Notes under the pieces: model-generated | Seen by the model: the letters and a program-made list of their open reading frames with translations, nothing else | The model's database searches: none | What the model was told of the DNA's origin: nothing | Position numbers and translations under genes: made by a program | Assembly: GCA_963737545.1 (NCBI GenBank) | Contig: CAVTTH010000004.1 | Location: forward strand, 62,001 to 126,000 | Origin: CAVTTH01 sp963737545 | Lineage (GTDB): Bacteria; Verrucomicrobiota; Verrucomicrobiia; Chthoniobacterales; UBA10450 | Length of the DNA: 64,000 nucleotides | Direction: 5' to 3' | In this document: positions 20,453 through 28,720 of the stretch, one piece after another | Position numbering within the stretch: the first letter of the stretch is position 1 | Layout of the letters: each line of letters opens with the position of its first letter

Positions 20453-20851
20453 TCAGCGAGACGTTAACTCCCCACCCTCCAATATGATCACAGCCATCGC
20501 GTGATCTTCGGTGTGGCTAAGGCTAATCCCGACTTTCTCCACGCCGCGACTGGCTGCGAGTTTCTTCGCGCCGCCTTCGAGAACGACGAATGGTTCGCCG
20601 CTTGGCTTTCGATGGATGTCGATGTCTTTCCAGCCCATTGATTTTCCGATGCCGGTTCCAAATGCCTTTGAGAGTGCTTCTTTCGCCGCAAAACGCGCCG
20701 CGAGATGGCGGGCAGGAAATTTCATTGATTGGGAATACTGGATCTCGCCCTCGGTAAAAACACGATGCAAAAAACGTTCGCCGAAACGATCGAGTGAATG
20801 CTGAATGCGCGGGCAAGCAACCAGATCGACACCTATGCCGAGTACGCTCAT
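20453..20851 (-). CDS. acpS: Holo-[acyl-carrier-protein] synthase
   Basis: 132 residues, the usual AcpS length. It transfers phosphopantetheine from CoA to acyl carrier protein. The start MSVLGIGVDLV carries the Mg-binding Asp, RFAAKEALSKAFGTGI is the signature with the second acidic ligand, and GISLSHTEDHAMAVIILE closes the fold. The ATG at 20851 overlaps the pdxJ stop (ATGA), so the pair is translationally coupled. acpS next to pdxJ is a widely conserved arrangement. The frame extends upstream inside pdxJ, but that extension is not protein-like. Confidence 0.92.
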   Translation of the reverse strand: MSVLGIGVDLVACPRIQHSLDRFGERFLHRVFTEGEIQYSQSMKFPARHLAARFAAKEALSKAFGTGIGKSMGWKDIDIHRKPSGEPFVVLEGGAKKLAASRGVEKVGISLSHTEDHAMAVIILEGGELTSR

Positions 20852-21600
20852 CCGCGGTAATTCTGCATCAGGGCGAGCATCTCGCGCACAGCCGCTTCGA
20901 GGCCGACGACCATTGCCCGAGCGACGATTGAATGACCGATGTTCAACTCGGATAGGCGCGGGATCTCGTGAATGAGGACGATGTTCCGGTAGTTGATCCC
21001 GTGGCCCGCATTGACTTGGAGCGCGCGACTCGCCGCATGCGTGGCGCAATCCGCCAGACGCTCTAGTTCGTAGCTTTCGATTTTCTCGGTGAAGGCGTTG
21101 GCCAGTTTGCCGGTGTGCAGCTCCACCATGTCGGCGCCGAGTTCGACTGCCGTGTCAATCTGTTCCCGGAGCGGATCGACGAACATGCTGACGCGAATGC
21201 CGCCAGCATGCAATCGCGCGATGGTTGGCGCCAGCTCGCTCTGATGCGCGATTAAGTCTAGGCCACCTTCGGTAGTAATTTCTTCGCGCTTTTCCGGAAC
21301 GAGACAGACTTCGTCGGGCTGGAGGCGAAGCGCGAAATCAACGATCTCCGGCGTGTTGCCCATTTCGAGATTAAGCTTCGTAATTACGTTGGCGCGCAAT
21401 CGCTGCATATCGCGATCCTGAATGTGGCGTCGGTCGGCGCGCAGATGGGCCGTGATCCCGTGCACGCCCGCGCGTTCGCAAATCGAAGCCGCCGCGACAG
21501 GGTCTGGCTCGGCGTTCTTTGATTCCGGCATCGTCGCATAACGTGCCTGTCGCAAGGTAGCGATATGGTCAATATTAACCCCAAGACGGAGGCTGCTCAT
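20848..21600 (-). CDS. pdxJ: Pyridoxine 5'-phosphate synthase
   Basis: 250 residues. PdxJ condenses 1-deoxy-D-xylulose 5-phosphate with 3-amino-2-oxopropyl phosphate to give pyridoxine 5'-phosphate (vitamin B6, DXP-dependent route). The TIM-barrel landmarks LGVNIDHIATLRQARY, GITAHLRADRRHI, CLVPEKREEITTEGGLD, RVSMFVDP and LNIGHSIVARA are all present. It is transcribed ahead of acpS with a four-base overlap. No riboswitch was seen upstream. Confidence 0.95.
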   Translation of the reverse strand: MSSLRLGVNIDHIATLRQARYATMPESKNAEPDPVAAASICERAGVHGITAHLRADRRHIQDRDMQRLRANVITKLNLEMGNTPEIVDFALRLQPDEVCLVPEKREEITTEGGLDLIAHQSELAPTIARLHAGGIRVSMFVDPLREQIDTAVELGADMVELHTGKLANAFTEKIESYELERLADCATHAASRALQVNAGHGINYRNIVLIHEIPRLSELNIGHSIVARAMVVGLEAAVREMLALMQNYRG

Positions 21601-21713
21601 TTCTGTCCCTCAAATAGGGCCACACGAGCAATTCGGGCAAGCGAGAAGAAGTGAAATTCATCGACCATCTTTATCAACAATAGCCTGGGAGCGAATTCAC
21701 GGGCTGGCATTGC

Positions 21714-22337
21714 TCAAATCGGAACCGTAATTCGTCGCTTGAAGAGGTAGGTTGTTTTCACCAACCGGGCGATTTGTAAGGTGAGGAGTGAAAAGAGCAA
21801 CCAGCGGGCGATGTGCCAGTGGCCTTTGCCAGCAATCGACTGGTGATAAATAAGGATGCCCGCGGCGACGTAGGCCAGCCGATGGACGCGCTTCCAGTTT
21901 CGCCCGCCAAGCGTACGCACTGACCAATTGTTGCTGATCAGCGCCAGGACAACGAGAATCGTCAGGCCGGTGAGACCGAACCAAATAAACGGCTTCGACA
22001 AACTGCGGACGAAGCCAGCCCAGCCGCCTTCGTAGAGAATGTGACAAGAGAGATGGAGGACGCCATAGATGCACGCGGTTACTCCGACGTAGCGGCGATG
22101 GCGGTTGAGCGCGGCGACGATGCGCGATCGCGGAAACAGCGTGCGGAGCGGAGTAAGCGCGAGAACCGATCCAAGCGTCCAGATCGCGATCTCGCCGGTC
22201 TGGTGGAGGAGCTTCTCCAACGGATTCGCGCCTAGTCCGCCGGTGAAGGCCGGAACCACCAGCAGCAAGACGCCGACTCCGATGAGGACGGCGAGCGCGA
22301 ATAACTTGTTCCCAAGGATCCTCGCCAGCACGTTCAT
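21714..22337 (-). CDS. msrQ: MsrQ, heme-binding membrane subunit of protein-methionine-sulfoxide reductase
   Basis: 207 residues with about six membrane segments of the ferric-reductase-like fold. Heme-ligand type histidines occur in YGVLHLSCHILYEGG and KRVHRLAYVAAGILIYHQ. MsrQ passes electrons from the respiratory chain to periplasmic MsrP. It begins 18 bases after the msrP stop, in the standard msrPQ order, so the two form one unit. Confidence 0.92.
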   Translation of the reverse strand: MNVLARILGNKLFALAVLIGVGVLLLVVPAFTGGLGANPLEKLLHQTGEIAIWTLGSVLALTPLRTLFPRSRIVAALNRHRRYVGVTACIYGVLHLSCHILYEGGWAGFVRSLSKPFIWFGLTGLTILVVLALISNNWSVRTLGGRNWKRVHRLAYVAAGILIYHQSIAGKGHWHIARWLLFSLLTLQIARLVKTTYLFKRRITVPI

Positions 22338-22355
22338 GTAACGTCGCGCGGAAGA

Positions 22356-23318
22356 TCAGAAATTCTTGCGCAGATCCATTCCGACGTAGAGGGCCGCGAC
22401 CTGTTTTTCGTAGCCGTTGAACTTCAGCGTCGGCTGCTTGCCCGAGAAGAAACCGCCACCGATGATGCGTTCGCTGGCCTGGCTCCAGCGCGGATGATCA
22501 ACCTCAGGATTCACGTTCGCGTAAAAACCATATTCGTTAGGCGCCATTTCATTCCAAAGCGTTTTTGGTTGTTCGGCCACGAAATCGATCTTCCTAAGCG
22601 ATTTCGCTCCCTTGAAGCCATACTTCCACGGCGTGACCAGACGAATCGGTGCGCCGTTTTGATTGCGCAACGGCTTCCCGTAGATGCCGGTCGCGAGAAA
22701 GGCCAATTCGTTCCTCGCTTCCGCGATGGTGAGACCCTCGGTGTAGGGCCAGGGATAATCGTGCGAGCGTTGCGCGGCGCAAATCTTAGGATCGAAGAAG
22801 GAAGTAAACCGCACGTATTTTGCTTCCGCTTTCGGTTCCGTCAGCGCTACCAATTTCGCGAGCGGGAATCCGTCCCACGGAATCACCATCGACCATGCTT
22901 CGACACAGCGATGCCTGTAGTTGCGCTGTTCGATTCCGCCCATCGCCCTAACCAGATCGTTAACGTCGAACTTTCCCGGCTTGGCGCACAGACCGCCGAT
23001 TTCGATCGTCCACGGCTCGGTCTTCCAGCCTTCGTTCGCGAGTTTGCTCGGCTCGTCCTTCGCGAGACCCCATTCGTAAAAATTGTTGTACGTCGTGATC
23101 GAGTCGTAGGGCGTCAGTCTTACTCCATCCAGTTTGAACGATGGGTTAAGGGAGTCGGGAAACCCGCTCGTGGCCGCGCCTGAAATTGCGGGCAAGAACG
23201 CCGTCGCGGCCAGGCCGCAGCCGAATCGGCGAAGAAACTCGCGGCGACCAAGATAGTCCGACTCCGGTGTAACTGCGGAGTCAGGCAGTTCCCACGAGTG
23301 ACCTTTACGAATGTGCAT
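22356..23318 (-). CDS. msrP: MsrP, periplasmic methionine-sulfoxide reductase catalytic subunit (molybdopterin)
   Basis: A sulfite-oxidase-fold Mo enzyme of about 320 residues that repairs oxidised methionine in periplasmic proteins. A Tat signal RREFLRRFGCGLAATAFLPA is near the N-terminus. YRHRCVEAWSMVIPWDGFPL contains the Mo-ligand Cys, and DYPWPYTEGLT and TPWKYGFKGAKS are family blocks. The ATG at 23318 is chosen over a TTG two codons upstream. It sits downstream of the metal-efflux group on the same strand, which would suit an envelope-stress role. Confidence 0.93.
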   Translation of the reverse strand: MHIRKGHSWELPDSAVTPESDYLGRREFLRRFGCGLAATAFLPAISGAATSGFPDSLNPSFKLDGVRLTPYDSITTYNNFYEWGLAKDEPSKLANEGWKTEPWTIEIGGLCAKPGKFDVNDLVRAMGGIEQRNYRHRCVEAWSMVIPWDGFPLAKLVALTEPKAEAKYVRFTSFFDPKICAAQRSHDYPWPYTEGLTIAEARNELAFLATGIYGKPLRNQNGAPIRLVTPWKYGFKGAKSLRKIDFVAEQPKTLWNEMAPNEYGFYANVNPEVDHPRWSQASERIIGGGFFSGKQPTLKFNGYEKQVAALYVGMDLRKNF

Positions 23319-23427
23319 GACCAAGCATCAGACAGTTCGGCAGCGTTGCCGTTCAGCGTCCCCTTGAGCCACGACCGCAAAATATTCCTTTGTGCGACGG
23401 TCGCCGCCGCGCTCATGTTGCCGAATT

Positions 23428-24501
23428 CTAGAATTGTACCGAAAATCCCGCATGCATTCGGTAATCCGGCACCACCTGAAGCGCCGTATTCTCGATCGAA
23501 ACCGGTAAATCCACGCCGATCTCGCCGCTGTATCGGCCGTACGATGCGACAACGCGCGGTCCCAGAAAAACCGACGTAATGCCAGTGTCCTCCGCGGGGC
23601 GGCCTTGGAAGTGATCAACCTCCTTGTGCTCACCCGACACCACAAATTGCAGGCCAATGCTGCTGTTCGGACGTCGCCAAAAATAATATCCGGGACCGCA
23701 GGCCCACGAAAGGTCGTTCGCGAAATGATATTGGTACGGCCCGTCGCCGCGCATAGCGAACTGCATGTCTGCCTGAAAGAAAATGTTCTTGTAGCGAAGA
23801 GAAGTTCGCAGACCGAAAATTCCATCGTATGAGCCGGTCCCGAGCGTGAGATCGTGGCCGTGAATGCCGCTCTCCGGCGCACCGGGAATTTCAACTTCGT
23901 TGAATTCCTCCTTGATGCGACTGGTATTGCCGGTCGGAAATTTCAAGCCAAGAAGCAACTCCGTTGACGCGGTAAAATCCGGCTCGCGCGTAATTTCGCC
24001 CGTGTTCTTGCCGTCGGTGACAGTCTCGGTGCGCTTGAGCGCGTCGACTTGAAAAAGAACGACCTTTGCCAGCAAGGAAACATCTCCGAGGCCTGATTCC
24101 GTCCCGCGGTCGATCGCGAATCCTTCCGGCCGCTGGAACGAGCGGTAAATGAACGGGACGTTTAACTGCAAGGCGAAACGACTTGTGAATCCGTAGCCCG
24201 CGACAAATTGCGTGATGGAACTCCTCTCGTATTGCCCGGTTGGATTATCCACTTCATGCCCATCTACCTGCACGGTCCCAAAGTAGGTAAATTGTTCGCC
24301 GATCGCGGCGTAAAACCCGGAGGTCCACCAGCGCAGCGCATTACGCGACGCCTCCATCCTTTGATCAAGGGGCGTATTCGTTGGCGGCTGAAAGCTGTGG
24401 AGTTGCGGTGTGTAACAGCCGCAAAGATCGCAGGCCTTTGTCACGGCGACGAAGGCTGCGAGGGAAAGAATCGACGTAATAGCATGCGTACATTTTTTCA
24501 T
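23428..24501 (-). CDS. Predicted outer-membrane beta-barrel protein with N-terminal CDLCGC motif
   Basis: 357 residues. A signal peptide (ITSILSLAAFVAVTKA) is followed at once by CDLCGCYTPQL, a CxxCxC motif at the mature N-terminus. The rest alternates aromatic and polar strands (YGFTSRFALQLNVPFIYRS, FGLRTSLRYKNIFFQADM, GEIGVDLPVSIEN) and ends VVPDYRMHAGFSVQF with a terminal Phe, as outer-membrane barrels do. I do not recognise a named family. It follows a CDF efflux gene and a CSLC protein on the same strand, so metal handling at the envelope is a reasonable inference. Confidence 0.6.
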   Translation of the reverse strand: MKKCTHAITSILSLAAFVAVTKACDLCGCYTPQLHSFQPPTNTPLDQRMEASRNALRWWTSGFYAAIGEQFTYFGTVQVDGHEVDNPTGQYERSSITQFVAGYGFTSRFALQLNVPFIYRSFQRPEGFAIDRGTESGLGDVSLLAKVVLFQVDALKRTETVTDGKNTGEITREPDFTASTELLLGLKFPTGNTSRIKEEFNEVEIPGAPESGIHGHDLTLGTGSYDGIFGLRTSLRYKNIFFQADMQFAMRGDGPYQYHFANDLSWACGPGYYFWRRPNSSIGLQFVVSGEHKEVDHFQGRPAEDTGITSVFLGPRVVASYGRYSGEIGVDLPVSIENTALQVVPDYRMHAGFSVQF

Positions 24502-24611
24502 GAAAGGTTCCTCGGAACGGAGAACTGCTGCGCAACGGCAGCGTAGTTCTCAGGTTAATGGCCAGACGCTCGCGGCTCGTGCACACGCACGGCGCGAACG
24601 TTGATTGCGAC

Positions 24612-25013
24612 TTAACCCAGGAGGTTTCGCGGCGGTGGAACTGGCGGAGATTTCGCGCTTCCCTCCACCCGGGATGCGAGAGAAGGATAATCGAACGCTT
24701 CCACCGGCGGCATTAACCGGATGATCCGCGTTCTGCAAATCAAATCAATTTTTAGCGTGACCGATTGGAAATCGGATTTCTTTTCGGAACTCCGGCCCTT
24801 CTGCACCGCGTGGCAGAGCGAGCATGGATGTTTCCCATCGAATGTCTTGGCGATCGCTTCCGGCAGCGACGTCTTTTGGCAATACTCCACGATCATGGTC
24901 GTCCATGCGACCGATTGCACGGCCACCCAGTGCAGTCCGATCGAGAGGCACAAAGCCATGATCGTGACTGCACGTCCAAGAAACGAAAGCACGTCCTGAG
25001 CGTAGAGATTCAT
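24612..25013 (-). CDS. Small envelope protein with CSLC motif, unknown function
   Basis: 133 residues. One hydrophobic segment near residues 14-35 (AVTIMALCLSIGLHWVAVQSV) is followed by KHPCSLCHAVQKG, a CxxC with an adjacent His that could bind a metal ion, and a Pro-rich tail. It lies 36 bases after the CDF gene and before the CDLCGC barrel protein. This fits a three-gene metal-resistance unit, but no family was recognised and no function is assigned. Confidence 0.55.
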   Translation of the reverse strand: MNLYAQDVLSFLGRAVTIMALCLSIGLHWVAVQSVAWTTMIVEYCQKTSLPEAIAKTFDGKHPCSLCHAVQKGRSSEKKSDFQSVTLKIDLICRTRIIRLMPPVEAFDYPSLASRVEGSAKSPPVPPPRNLLG

Positions 25014-25049
25014 CCGCGCAGGTCAAGGCCTGGAGAATTTCGTGACTGA

Positions 25050-25967
25050 TCAAACAACGTGCGCCGCAGCCTGGTGACACTCGGCGCCGCCGCATTCGAT
25101 TTGCGTGGTTGCGTGCCCGATTCCGAAGCGCGATTGCAATTCACGGCAAAGATCGTGCAAAAAAACATCGTTGCGCGGAGGGGCTGTCATAATGAGATGC
25201 ACTGTCAGCGCGACTTCCGTCGTGCTCATCGCCCAGATATGGAGATCGTGCACCTCGTTTACCTCGGGCAACCCGGCGAGAAAATCCTCCACCGCGTGCG
25301 GATCGATTCCGCGCGGCACAGCGTCCATGGAGAGATTAACTGACTCGCGAAGCAAACCCCACGTCCCTGCAACGATGACCACCCCGATCGCGAGACTCAC
25401 CGCCGGATCGAGCCATTGCCAGCCGGTCGCGCGAATCGCCAGGCCGGCCAGCACCACACCTAACGAAACCGCGGCGTCGGACGCCATGTGCAGGAACGCC
25501 CCTTTAATGTTCAGGTCGCGCTGACGTCCCGCCATGAAGAGCACGGCCGAAATCGTGTTGATGATCACTCCTACTGCGGCTACCGCCATCACCGTCCCCC
25601 CCGCGACCGGTTCTGGATGCAGAAGACGCCGAATCGCTTCCGCCGAAATCCCGCCCACCACGATCAGGAGCACGACTGCGTTAACCACCGCAGCCAGGAT
25701 CGACGACCGGCGCCAGCCGTAGGTGCGGTGTTTGGTCGGCAATGATTTCGCGAGATACGTCGCACCCCATGCAATCAACAAGCCGAAAACATCGCTCAGG
25801 TTGTGTCCCGCATCGGAAATCAACGCGAGCGAGTGCGCCGCCAATCCGTACACTACCTCCGCGATGACGAATCCCGCGTTCAGCGCCACGCCGATCGCGA
25901 AGGCCGCGTTTGGATTCGGCGGTGTGTGCAAATACCCGCTCTGCGCGTGATCGTGATTCCCGGCCAT
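25050..25967 (-). CDS. Cation diffusion facilitator (Zn/Co/Cd efflux) transporter
   Basis: 305 residues with six membrane segments. CDF metal-site motifs HSLALISDAGHNLSD (TM2, HxxxD) and HMASDAAVSLGVVLAG (TM5) are present. The cytoplasmic C-terminal domain contains VNEVHDLHIWAMSTTEVALTVH, and the tail ends with ECGGAECHQ. It exports divalent metals using the proton gradient, most like CzcD/ZitB. It heads a minus-strand run with the CSLC protein, the CDLCGC barrel and msrPQ, and is divergent from the permease gene at 26119. Confidence 0.9.
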   Translation of the reverse strand: MAGNHDHAQSGYLHTPPNPNAAFAIGVALNAGFVIAEVVYGLAAHSLALISDAGHNLSDVFGLLIAWGATYLAKSLPTKHRTYGWRRSSILAAVVNAVVLLIVVGGISAEAIRRLLHPEPVAGGTVMAVAAVGVIINTISAVLFMAGRQRDLNIKGAFLHMASDAAVSLGVVLAGLAIRATGWQWLDPAVSLAIGVVIVAGTWGLLRESVNLSMDAVPRGIDPHAVEDFLAGLPEVNEVHDLHIWAMSTTEVALTVHLIMTAPPRNDVFLHDLCRELQSRFGIGHATTQIECGGAECHQAAAHVV

Positions 25968-26118
25968 GGTTGTTTACCGTAGCAAGAACAGTTCGCACCA
26001 GCCGCGTGAAGGCAATTGTTTTCTGCTCTGCAGACCGGGAGCTTGTTTCAGCCTGGGCCTTATGTCGGTCGCTGGCAGCAAAGAAAAGTGCTGATATGTT
26101 CGCTTGGTCTTCGGTCCG

Positions 26119-27369
26119 ATGAAACGTCTGATTTACGAAATCAGTGAGAGCTGGAAAATCGCCGCCGCCCAGATGCGTGCGAACAAGACGCGATCCATGC
26201 TTACCGCGCTCGGTGTGATCATCGGCATCGTCGCCGTCACCTTGATGGGCACAGCCATCGGCGGCATTCAAACCGGTTTCGACAAAAGCATGTCGGTCTT
26301 CGGTGACGACGTCCTTTACGTCAATCAGTGGCCGTGGAAGAAGGTGGACGATTGGTGGAATTATCGGGATCGCAAAAAAATTCTGACCAATTACGCGGAG
26401 CCGATCAATCGCATGATCGCAGCCACGCCCAACTCAAATCTGGTGGTGGCGGTGCCGACTTCGAGTCTCATTCGCAGTGTCAAGTACGCCAACCGCGAGG
26501 TGAGTGGCATTTTCGTGCGTGGAACATTGTACGATTACATTGTTACCTCGACGCTCGAGTTTAAGGAGGGCCGGTTCTTCAACGAAACGGAATCTCGCGG
26601 GGGGATGAATGTTTGCGTCATCGGCTACGATGTAGCAGACGCGCTGTTCCCAGCCGGCGACTCGCTGAACAAATCGGTCCTGATCAACGGTCAGCCGTTT
26701 AAGGTGATTGGCACGATCACACGTCAGGGAAGCTTTCTTGGACTCTTCAGCCTGGACTCGATCGTGGTAATGCCGCTACCGGCGTTTCAAAAATATTTCA
26801 GCGCGAAAAGCGATTCGGATATTCTGGTCAAGGTGAAGGACAAAACCAGACTGGCCGACGCGAGGGATGAGCTGACCGGCATTATGCGACGGGTGCGCCA
26901 TCTGTCGCCGGAAAAGCCCGACGATTTCTCCATCAACGAGCAACAGGCGTTAAAGAGCACGCTCGACCCGATAAAGAACTCCATCGCATTGGCGGGCCTT
27001 TTTATCACGGGACTGTCGCTTTTTGTCGGCGCGATCGGGATCATGAACATCACTTTCGTGAGCGTGAAAGAACGGACCAAGGAAATCGGCACACGGAAGG
27101 CGCTTGGTGCGCGCCGACGGACCATCCTTTTGCAATTTCTGATCGAATCCACCGCCATCTGCCTGCTCGGTGGGTTTATTGGACTGACGTTTGCTTATTT
27201 TATATGCTTCGGAATCGGCAAGGCGTTCCCATCCTTTCCGATCAACTTTTCATTTAATCTTGTCCTGGTCAGCATGCTAGTCTCGGTCATGACCGGTTTG
27301 ATTTCGGGATTCGCACCGGCATGGTCCGCTTCGCGGCTCGATCCAGTGACGGCCTTGCGATATGAGTAA
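26119..27369 (+). CDS. MacB-type ABC transporter permease (1)
   Basis: About 416 residues. The MacB_PCD/FtsX architecture is visible: TM1 (MLTALGVIIGIVAVTLMGTAI), a large periplasmic domain to about residue 280, then three TM segments in the FtsX domain (FVGAIGIMNITFVSVKERTKEIGTRKALGA is the classic coupling region). The ATG at 26119 is chosen over a TTG at 26104. No ATPase gene adjoins; the LolD-type ATPase at 48559 is a possible partner. The pair with the next permease suggests a heterodimeric exporter of peptides, lipids or lipoproteins. Confidence 0.87.
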   Translation: MKRLIYEISESWKIAAAQMRANKTRSMLTALGVIIGIVAVTLMGTAIGGIQTGFDKSMSVFGDDVLYVNQWPWKKVDDWWNYRDRKKILTNYAEPINRMIAATPNSNLVVAVPTSSLIRSVKYANREVSGIFVRGTLYDYIVTSTLEFKEGRFFNETESRGGMNVCVIGYDVADALFPAGDSLNKSVLINGQPFKVIGTITRQGSFLGLFSLDSIVVMPLPAFQKYFSAKSDSDILVKVKDKTRLADARDELTGIMRRVRHLSPEKPDDFSINEQQALKSTLDPIKNSIALAGLFITGLSLFVGAIGIMNITFVSVKERTKEIGTRKALGARRRTILLQFLIESTAICLLGGFIGLTFAYFICFGIGKAFPSFPINFSFNLVLVSMLVSVMTGLISGFAPAWSASRLDPVTALRYE

Positions 27370-27384
27370 GGGCTTTAGTTGATT

Positions 27385-28626
27385 ATGTTGTTTCGCGAAA
27401 TAATCGCCATGGCGTTGCAATCGTTAGGCGCGAGCAAATTGCGCTCCGCCCTGACCATGACTGGCATTACAATCGGAGTTTTTTCGGTCATCTCGGTGAT
27501 GACGGCGATCGGCGCGCTCCAGAACTCGATTGAGAGTGGGATCAGCTTTCTCGGGGCAAACATTTTTCAGTTTGCGAAATATCCGATCAACGTAAGCGCC
27601 GGCGGTGATGCTCAGAAGAAATATGAAAATCGACGCAACATTACCTATCAGCAGGCACTGAAGTATTACGAACTGATGCAGGGAATTGCTCCGGAGGTTT
27701 GTCTGAAGAGCTTCGGCCATGACTTGAAGGGCCAGGCCGTTTACAACGGAGTGAAGACGACGCCCAGCCTGACAGTCGTTGGCACAAATCGCAGTTTCTT
27801 GACCGCTAATGCCTACTCCCTCGAGTACGGGCGAAATCTCACCGATGAAGATGTAAAGTTTTCCCGGCGCGTTCTGGTGGTGGGAAAAATGATCGAGAAA
27901 CGGTTGTTCCCTCACGAATCGCCGATCGGCAAGGTCGTTAGGCTAAGCGGACATACCTACACCATCATCGGCGTTCTTGAAGAAAAAGGCACTTCGTTTG
28001 GTCAGAGCCAGGATGACATCGCGGCCATGCCGATCACGCGCTTTTTCGAGGACTACGGCGAAGCCAAACGAACCGTCAACATCGCTACGCAAGCGTTCTC
28101 ACATGAGACGTACAACCGCACACTGGACGAAGGGATCGGCGCGATGCGAATTGCCCGCGGGCTTCGGGCCAACCAGGAAAATGACTTCGAGATTTACAGC
28201 AACGATTCACTGAAGAGCGCGTTCGTTTCGATCGCAGGAGTCGTAAAGATAGGGGCGTTTGTCATTAGTCTGATTGCGCTGATCGCCGCGGGAATCGGGA
28301 TCATGAATATCATGCTCGTTAGTGTGACCGAGCGAACGAAAGAGATTGGCATTCGCAAATCAATCGGGGCGCGTAGTCGCGACATTCTCCGACAATTCCT
28401 GACCGAAGCGGTTTTCATTTCCGAGGCGGGAGGTTTGCTGGGAATTATTCTTGGAGTCGTGGGAGGAGATCTTCTCGCCCTCTGGCTGAAAGCGGACCTC
28501 ATCTTTCCGTACGGCTGGGCGATCGCAGGGTTGCTGGTTTGTTCGGCAATCGGCATCGGCTTCGGTTTCTATCCGGCTTACCGCGCGGCGCGACTGGATC
28601 CGATCGAAGCGCTTCGTTTCGAATAG
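27385..28626 (+). CDS. MacB-type ABC transporter permease (2)
   Basis: About 413 residues, paralogous to the preceding gene and 15 bases after it. TM1 is SALTMTGITIGVFSVISVM, the periplasmic domain follows, and GIGIMNIMLVSVTERTKEIGIRKSIGA marks the FtsX coupling helix. It ends PAYRAARLDPIEALRFE, typical of the family. The ATG at 27385 is preferred over the TTG two codons upstream. Together the two permeases could form the membrane part of one MacB/LolCE-like transporter. Confidence 0.87.
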   Translation: MLFREIIAMALQSLGASKLRSALTMTGITIGVFSVISVMTAIGALQNSIESGISFLGANIFQFAKYPINVSAGGDAQKKYENRRNITYQQALKYYELMQGIAPEVCLKSFGHDLKGQAVYNGVKTTPSLTVVGTNRSFLTANAYSLEYGRNLTDEDVKFSRRVLVVGKMIEKRLFPHESPIGKVVRLSGHTYTIIGVLEEKGTSFGQSQDDIAAMPITRFFEDYGEAKRTVNIATQAFSHETYNRTLDEGIGAMRIARGLRANQENDFEIYSNDSLKSAFVSIAGVVKIGAFVISLIALIAAGIGIMNIMLVSVTERTKEIGIRKSIGARSRDILRQFLTEAVFISEAGGLLGIILGVVGGDLLALWLKADLIFPYGWAIAGLLVCSAIGIGFGFYPAYRAARLDPIEALRFE

Positions 28627-28720
28627 GTTGCGGCCCCCATTTTGGGCACGCAACTTGCGCTCCTTATGTTGGATATGTGCGCTGATTCTCCTATTATTGC
28701 GCTCTTTTTACAGTTTCAAC

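Noticed and set aside
28628..28720. Membrane anchor at the N-terminus of the double-receiver regulator
   Set aside because: Depends on a TTG start two bases after the preceding stop; the Leu-rich stretch looks like read-through of intergenic sequence, and a GTG lies right before the receiver domain.
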